From Chlorobium sp. (GTDB taxonomy: Bacteria; Bacteroidota; Chlorobiia; Chlorobiales; Chlorobiaceae), in contig JAPHUN010000158.1 of NCBI GenBank assembly GCA_026193435.1, positions 1 to 10,552 of the forward strand: a stretch of DNA of 10,552 nucleotides. Direction: 5' to 3'. This document shows positions 6,939 to 10,552 of this stretch, piece by piece; position 1 is the first letter of the stretch; each line of letters begins with the position of its first letter. The translations under genes were made by a program, and so were the position numbers. A model generated the notes under the pieces. That model searched no databases. It was not told the DNA's origin and was given only the letters and a program-made list of their open reading frames with translations.

Positions 6939-8021
6939 TTATGCCGGAGTTTTTTCCAAAGAAAACCGCACTAATCTATCGACAAGTTCCGTAAAACCTA
7001 TTCCTGCATGTTCCATCAGCATTGGATACATACTGATACTGGTAAATCCGGGGATCGAGTTGATTTCGTTAAGAATAATTCTCCCGGAGCCTTTTTCTAC
7101 AAAGAAATCAATACGGGACATGCCGCTGCAGCCGAGGGCCCGGAAAGCCTTTATCGCTTCCTTCTGCAGGCGTGCGCTTGTGTCGGCATCGACACGGGCG
7201 GGGATATGCAGTCTGGCGGAGCCGTCGATATATTTATCTGTAAAATCATAAAAATCCCCCCCCGGCTCAATCTCTCCAGGTACAGAGGCTATGGGATGTT
7301 CGTTTCCCAGGACGGCAACCTCTACTTCGCGTCCCTCGATCGCTTTTTCAACAAGAATCTTGATGTCGAGTCTGCAGGCTTCATCAAGTGCTTCTTCAAG
7401 CTCATCGAAAGAGTGGATTTTTGCAATACCTACCGACGAACCAAGATTCGCAGGCTTTACGAAGAACGGCGGCACAAACCGTTTTTTTATGGTTTCTGTT
7501 ATTGCAGACCGGTTGTTCAGGTAATCCGGACGAAGTACCGTCATATAGTCCGCTACGTGAATACCTGCCTGCACGGCACAGAGTTTCGTTATCTCCTTGT
7601 CCATGGTCATGGATGAGGATTGTACGTTGCAGCCGGTGTAGGGAATTGCGAATACTTCAAGAAGGCCTTGTACCTTGCCGTCTTCCCCATAGGCGCCATG
7701 GAGCACGGGAAACGCCACCTCGATGCCTTCTTTCTGAAAATTAAAGTCGAACAGGTCCTCATCACGATTTTCAGTCATGGCGAGCAACTGGCGATTTGTC
7801 GTCTCGATAGTCTGGGATTTGAGCAGCCCTGTTATATCGAGATCAAGAACTTTTCGGGCGGTTGTGCCTTTGAACCATCGGCCGTCCCGGGAGATGTAGA
7901 GGGGAAAGAGTGTATAGGCGGCAGGGTCTATATGTGCGGAGACAGCTTGAGCCGAAATAATTGAGATTTCATGTTCTGAAGATTTACCTCCGAAAAGCAG
8001 GGCTACGGTAACGTTGGGCAT
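6939..8021 (-). CDS. ddl: D-alanine--D-alanine ligase
   Basis: A 360-residue ATP-grasp ligase that joins two D-alanines for the peptidoglycan stem peptide, in the cytoplasm. Visible landmarks are the N-terminal LFGGKSSEHEIS (9-20), HGAYGEDGKVQG (108-119), KPANLGSSVGIAK (189-201), the omega-loop GGDFYDFTDKY (254-264) and LNEINSIPGFT (317-327). Mapping onto E. coli DdlB, the triad Glu15/Ser150/Tyr216 corresponds to Glu16, Ser195 and Tyr264. Asp305, Glu319 and Asn321 are the expected metal ligands. Tyr264, rather than the Phe of D-Ala-D-lactate ligases, predicts ordinary D-Ala-D-Ala product and vancomycin-type target chemistry. The length is normal for the family. ATG 8021 has no clear Shine-Dalgarno and a promoter-like sequence lies immediately upstream. 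It is followed on the same strand by the TPR gene; the usual mur/fts neighbours are not in the window. Confidence 0.95.
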   Translation of the reverse strand: MPNVTVALLFGGKSSEHEISIISAQAVSAHIDPAAYTLFPLYISRDGRWFKGTTARKVLDLDITGLLKSQTIETTNRQLLAMTENRDEDLFDFNFQKEGIEVAFPVLHGAYGEDGKVQGLLEVFAIPYTGCNVQSSSMTMDKEITKLCAVQAGIHVADYMTVLRPDYLNNRSAITETIKKRFVPPFFVKPANLGSSVGIAKIHSFDELEEALDEACRLDIKILVEKAIEGREVEVAVLGNEHPIASVPGEIEPGGDFYDFTDKYIDGSARLHIPARVDADTSARLQKEAIKAFRALGCSGMSRIDFFVEKGSGRIILNEINSIPGFTSISMYPMLMEHAGIGFTELVDRLVRFSLEKTPA

Positions 8022-8026
8022 GTTCT

Positions 8027-8055
8027 TTTGTAATTCGTGGATTGATCACTGACAA
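8027..8055 (-). promoter_or_regulatory. Candidate sigma70-like promoter for ddl
   Basis: On the minus strand TTGTCA (8055-8050) is separated by 17 nt from TACAAA (8032-8027). This matches the -35 consensus at five of six positions and the -10 at four of six. A start site 6-7 nt after the -10 would fall at or next to the ddl ATG (8021), implying a leaderless or nearly leaderless message, which fits the missing Shine-Dalgarno. This is pattern matching only. Confidence 0.25.
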
Positions 8056-8113
8056 CAGGTTAAAATAATGACTTTCTTCGTCCCTTTTCGGGTAAGCGTG
8101 TTAACGGATGCTC

Positions 8114-8521
8114 TTATGTATCAAAAAGATGATGGTGCTCGACGGCCATACACTGGTTTTCTACAACCTCAAGTCCTGCCTCACGAGCCTTGCTTGCGGC
8201 TTTATCATTGGTTATGCCAAGCTGCATCCAGATGACTTTCGCTCCGATTTCAATTGCCTCGTCAACGATCCGGTCAACATGTTCGGGTTTTCGGAAAATA
8301 TCTACTATTTCAATGTTCTTTCTTTTCTCATCAGGTATATCGAGCAGGGAAGGGTAGCATGTGATACCGAATACCTTGTCCAGATTGGGATTTACAGGAT
8401 AAATGGTGTATCCGGCATGTATGAGGTATTTGGTGACGTTGTGACTAGGCCGGTCTCTTTTTTCGGAAAGGCCGACAACCGCGACATGTTTATATGATTC
8501 AAGTATCTCTTTTACTGTCAT
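8114..8521 (-). CDS. CoA-binding domain protein, YccU family
   Basis: A 135-residue single-domain Rossmann-fold protein of the CoA_binding_2/YccU family, related to the CoA-binding domain of succinyl-CoA synthetase alpha. It shows VAVVGLSEKRDRPSHNV (13-29), covering the nucleotide-binding glycine turn, then YPVNPN (41-46), VDIFRKPEHV (73-82), VIWMQLGITND (96-106) and the C-terminal ENQCMAVEHHHL (121-132). All of these are in the order typical of the family, and the length is usual. The biochemical role of these proteins is not established; binding of CoA or a related nucleotide is family inference. ATG 8521 is divergent from the DUF4136 lipoprotein gene (189-nt gap). The gene is upstream of ddl on the same strand with 92 nt between, where no convincing terminator is seen. 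Confidence 0.9.
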   Translation of the reverse strand: MTVKEILESYKHVAVVGLSEKRDRPSHNVTKYLIHAGYTIYPVNPNLDKVFGITCYPSLLDIPDEKRKNIEIVDIFRKPEHVDRIVDEAIEIGAKVIWMQLGITNDKAASKAREAGLEVVENQCMAVEHHHLFDT

Positions 8522-8532
8522 GATCGGGCTTG

Positions 8533-8561
8533 TTGGTTGCCTTTTGATAAATAAATATAAC
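8533..8561 (+). promoter_or_regulatory. Candidate promoter in the divergent intergenic region, reading toward the lipoprotein gene
   Basis: TTGGTT (8533-8538) and TATAAC (8556-8561) are separated by 17 nt in an AT-rich stretch. The -10 matches five of six consensus positions and the -35 only three of six. Transcription would give a leader of about 140 nt before ATG 8711. I see no other clear structure in the rest of the 189-nt gap (8522-8710). Confidence 0.3.
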
Positions 8562-8710
8562 GATTCGGGGGAAGGCTGTAAGCGGTAGTCTGTAAAATAC
8601 TGATATTTGGAGTCGGAGAGAGGGAAACTTACAAAAATCAGGACGTGTTAGAAATCTAAAGGTATCGAGCACTGAAGATCTGCCGGGAAATCGAACGCAG
8701 GGAGGCTGTC

Positions 8711-9301
8711 ATGAACAATAAACGTATTTTTCTTTTCCTTCTCCTGATGTTTTCTCTTGCCGGATGTACGACGTTGTCAGTCGTGTCGGATTATGATCGT
8801 GACTTTGATTTTTCAGGATTTCATACATTCAGGTGGCCTGCCGAAAACGAGGGAATCAGAAAAGGGGATGTTCTTGTTGATAATCCGCTGGTGTACAAAA
8901 GGGTTCAGTCGGCTGTAAACCGGCAGCTTGGCGAGAAAGGGTTCCGTGTGACGGGTTCAAAAGAAGCTGATTTTATTATGTATGCGCATGCCGGTATCAA
9001 GAAACAAAAAAGCTACCATCACAATTTTGGAATCGGGGTGCCGTTTGGTCCTTACAGATGGTACAGGCCGTGGTGGGGCCCTTATGGCGGTTATACCTAC
9101 GTCAGCTCTTACGACGAAGGTTCACTTGTTCTCGATATTATAGAAGCCCGGACCAGAGATCTGGTCTGGCGAGGTGTTGCAACCAGAGTTGTCAGAGAAT
9201 ACCGGACAGCAGAAGCTATGCAGCGGGATATCAATGACGCTGTTATGAAAATTCTTGAAGATTTTCCTCCTGGGGCAGATCCGGGAGTTTCAAGTCAGTA
9301 A
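8711..9301 (+). CDS. DUF4136-family lipoprotein
   Basis: A 196-residue predicted lipoprotein. The signal peptide (MNNKRIFLFLLLMFS) ends in the lipobox LAGC with lipidation Cys19, so the mature protein should be membrane-anchored on the periplasmic side. The body follows the DUF4136 pattern: DYDRDFDFSGFHTFRW (27-42), DNPLVYKRVQSAVNRQLGEK (58-77), ADFIMYAHA (86-94) and SLVLDIIEARTRDLVWRGVA (138-157). Between the conserved blocks lies an aromatic and glycine-rich loop (about 101-130, many Tyr, Trp, Pro and Gly). The family has no assigned molecular function. ATG 8711 is preceded by an excellent ribosome-binding site, AGGGAGG (8699-8705), five bases away. The stop is followed after 6 nt by the MITE-like element. 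It is the first gene of the plus-strand side and diverges from the YccU-family gene. Confidence 0.9.
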   Translation: MNNKRIFLFLLLMFSLAGCTTLSVVSDYDRDFDFSGFHTFRWPAENEGIRKGDVLVDNPLVYKRVQSAVNRQLGEKGFRVTGSKEADFIMYAHAGIKKQKSYHHNFGIGVPFGPYRWYRPWWGPYGGYTYVSSYDEGSLVLDIIEARTRDLVWRGVATRVVREYRTAEAMQRDINDAVMKILEDFPPGADPGVSSQ

Positions 9302-9307
9302 ACATGA

Positions 9308-9449
9308 GGGCACCTCTATTTATTGTGATGAGCGGTTCAAGTGCAAGGCGAACGGAGCGCAGAACCCGGAGTGTACAGAGAGTACATGAGGATTTCGAGC
9401 ACCGCTCAACGAAGCAATTGAATCGCGGAATAATTAAATAGAGGTGCCC
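9308..9449. mobile_element. MITE-like element: 142 bp with 15-bp terminal inverted repeats and a 4-bp target duplication
   Basis: The ends are perfect 15-bp inverted repeats: GGGCACCTCTATTTA at 9308-9322 and its complement at 9435-9449. Immediately outside, ATGA occurs at 9304-9307 and again at 9450-9453, as expected of a 4-bp target-site duplication. The interior has further symmetry: GAGCGGT (9330-9336) with ACCGCTC (9401-9407), TTCAAGTGC (9336-9344) with the one-mismatch partner GCAATTGAA (9414-9422), and a central TGTAC/GTACA hairpin (9372-9376 with 9382-9386, loop AGAGA). No transposase or sizeable frame is present, so it is non-autonomous. From memory the core around the GTAC hairpin resembles a repeat seen in other bacteria; this is unverified. 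Its RNA could also act as a bidirectional terminator between the flanking genes. Confidence 0.8.
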
Positions 9450-9502
9450 ATGAGCCGGTGACGGATGAAGTATCCTGAAAGCCGATAGATATAAAGGTTG
9501 TC

Positions 9503-10321
9503 ATGCAGTTAGCCTCTTTTTCCGGACCTGTTTTCGCTGTTTCTACTCCTGAGCGTAGCGGGGAATGGAACATGGCTTTTGACAGGATCCTGCTGGAGCT
9601 TTTCAGGAAAGGTATATTTCAACAACGATTCGGTAGCGGGAGTATGCTCTGGCGTTTTTATTCCTGGAGCCCTTCGGCGGTTTCTCTTGGTTATTCTCAG
9701 AGCATCGAAGAGATTGACCGGGAACAGTGCCGGAGGAGAAATATCGATATTGTCAGAAGACCGACAGGAGGCAGGGCTGTTCTGCATAGTGATGAATTCA
9801 CCTATTCACTGCTTGCTGATACCGGTCACAAGAGCGCAGAAATCTACACAGTAGTTCACGAAATTATTCGTCAGGCGTTGCTGACATTAGGCGTTGAGGC
9901 AGAATTCTGCCGTACAACTCCTGATATGAGAAAGCGGTACAGCGCAGCGGAATCAGTAAGCTGTTTTACCGCTTCGGCAAGAAACGAGCTGCATGTCGAT
10001 GGTCGAAAACTTGTCGGTTCGGCACAAAGGCGTTCGGATAACGTTATTCTTCAGCACGGCTCTCTGCTTCTTTCCGACAGACATAAAATGCTGCGGGATC
10101 TGCTGAGTTGCAGCGATGGAGGGGTATTGTCGAAAGTCAGCGGTGATCTGGATCGCAAGACAATATCGGTTAGTGAGTTGACAGGCGTTATTCCTGATTT
10201 TACCTTGATAGCAGGCGCCATGACAGCCGCGATATCGCAAATATTCGGTTTTGATGTCACGTTTCTCGAAGAGCATGACCTGACCTCCCTTGATTCTTCT
10301 CTCCAGGCCATTCCTCTCTGA
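9503..10321 (+). CDS. Octanoyltransferase / lipoate--protein ligase family protein (LipM-like)
   Basis: A 272-residue cytoplasmic protein of the BPL/LplA/LipB fold, which attaches octanoyl or lipoyl groups to lysines of lipoyl domains. Landmarks are GEWNMAFDRILLE (20-32), LWRFYSWSPSAVSLGYSQS (49-67), the acyl-binding IVRRPTGGRAVLHSDEFTYS (83-102) and DGRKLVGSAQRR (166-177) with Lys169, then VILQHGSLLL (181-190). Cys154 in the SCFTASARNEL segment (153-163) sits where Bacillus LipM has its nucleophilic cysteine, which LplA ligases lack. I therefore favour octanoyl-ACP:protein octanoyltransferase (LipM type) feeding LipA, with lipoate ligase as the alternative. A short Chlorobi-like C-terminal tail follows. 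ATG 9503 has AAAGG (9493-9497) five bases upstream. The gene lies just after the MITE-like element and ends 74 nt before a strong terminator. No lipA or lipoyl-domain gene is in the window. Confidence 0.85.
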   Translation: MQLASFSGPVFAVSTPERSGEWNMAFDRILLELFRKGIFQQRFGSGSMLWRFYSWSPSAVSLGYSQSIEEIDREQCRRRNIDIVRRPTGGRAVLHSDEFTYSLLADTGHKSAEIYTVVHEIIRQALLTLGVEAEFCRTTPDMRKRYSAAESVSCFTASARNELHVDGRKLVGSAQRRSDNVILQHGSLLLSDRHKMLRDLLSCSDGGVLSKVSGDLDRKTISVSELTGVIPDFTLIAGAMTAAISQIFGFDVTFLEEHDLTSLDSSLQAIPL

Positions 10322-10394
10322 CCTTCTTTGGCAGGAAACTCTCCGTATACGAGGTCATAGCAGATGCGCAGGTGAAATGATATGCATTATGCTC

Positions 10395-10417
10395 TCCCGC
10401 GGAGTGGGATTTTTTTT
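10395..10417 (+). terminator. Intrinsic terminator after the LipM-like gene
   Basis: TCCCGC (10395-10400) pairs with GTGGGA (10404-10409), with one G-T pair and a GGA loop. It is followed directly by eight Ts (10410-10417) and then ATTTTG. It lies 74 nt after the stop at 10321 and should end that transcript before panB. The preceding 10322-10394 shows nothing else I can name. Confidence 0.75.
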
Positions 10418-10424
10418 ATTTTGT

Positions 10425-10454
10425 TTGACAGTATGAGACTTTGAAACGCTTGAT
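10425..10454 (+). promoter_or_regulatory. Possible panB promoter
   Basis: A consensus -35 hexamer TTGACA (10425-10430) lies directly after the terminator T-run and 39 nt before the panB ATG. The best -10 at an 18-nt spacing is CTTGAT (10449-10454), only three of six matches. The position between terminator and gene is sensible, but the weak -10 keeps this tentative. Confidence 0.25.
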
Positions 10455-10468
10455 TCAGGGGATGCTCA

Positions 10469-10552
10469 ATGAAGAGAGACAGCGGGCAGAAACTTCCACA
10501 TGTTACGACGCGGCGGCTTCTTGATATGAAGGAACAGGGAGAAAAGATCGCC
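10469..10552 (+). CDS. panB: 3-methyl-2-oxobutanoate hydroxymethyltransferase, N-terminal fragment
   Basis: The first 28 codons of a gene cut by the right window edge. The start MKRDSGQKLPHVTTRRLLDM and the following KEQGEKIA match the conserved opening of PanB (a Thr-Thr-Arg-x-Leu-x-x-Met-Lys pattern just ahead of the first barrel strand). PanB transfers a hydroxymethyl group from methylenetetrahydrofolate to 2-oxoisovalerate, the first committed step of pantothenate and hence CoA synthesis. ATG 10469 has a strong ribosome-binding site, AGGGGA (10457-10462), six bases upstream. The eight-residue extension before the conserved block is of ordinary size. It follows a terminator, so it is likely transcribed independently of the LipM-like gene. 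Confidence 0.85.
   Translation, partial: MKRDSGQKLPHVTTRRLLDMKEQGEKIA

Noticed and set aside
7008..7616. A 202-codon plus-strand open frame
   Set aside because: It is fully antisense to ddl, whose catalytic motifs are intact; no family features are visible in the antisense product.
6938..8021. D-Ala-D-lactate (vancomycin-resistance) type ligase
   Set aside because: The diagnostic position after Lys263 is Tyr264, as in D-Ala-D-Ala ligases, not Phe or the VanA pattern, and no vanH/vanX-like genes are nearby.
8075..8100. Terminator after the YccU-family gene
   Set aside because: Only a 3-bp CCC/GGG stem around GAAAA is present, without a T-run directly after it.

Overview
The window looks like a chromosomal segment of a green sulfur bacterium (Chlorobi, plausibly Chlorobium or Prosthecochloris). 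This is inferred from remembered resemblance of the D-Ala-D-Ala ligase and the PanB N-terminus, from roughly 48-50 % GC, and from a Gram-negative gene content (TolC-type outer-membrane protein, lipoprotein). No database search was possible. Most of the window is ordinary, densely packed coding sequence.

Minus strand, right to left (8521 to 1): a small CoA-binding (YccU-type) protein, a D-alanine--D-alanine ligase, a TPR protein, then a five-gene export operon. The operon order is TolC-like outer-membrane protein, HlyD/MacA-type adaptor, MacB/LolD-type ATPase, and two different FtsX/MacB-type permeases. It therefore encodes an apparently complete tripartite envelope-spanning exporter, with the ATPase as a separate protein and a probable permease heterodimer. 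That is unlike classical MacB, where ATPase and permease are fused. A possible further gene begins at about position 81 and runs off the left edge.

Plus strand, right part (8711 to 10552): a DUF4136-type lipoprotein, an octanoyltransferase/lipoate-ligase family protein resembling LipM, a clear intrinsic terminator, and the first 28 codons of panB. Between the lipoprotein and the LipM-like gene lies a 142-bp non-coding element. It has perfect 15-bp terminal inverted repeats and a 4-bp flanking duplication (ATGA), and is a good candidate for a MITE or other non-autonomous insertion.

Non-coding points worth a second look are (i) a pair of mutually exclusive hairpins in the junction between the TPR gene and the exporter operon, one of which includes the TPR stop codon; (ii) two short tandem arrays (7-mer x4 and 8-mer x3) in the 108-bp gap between the two permease genes, the first ending 3 nt before the permease start; and (iii) the MITE-like element. 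I see no CRISPR array, tRNA, rRNA, phage gene or defence gene. I do not find convincing evidence of a wholly new system.
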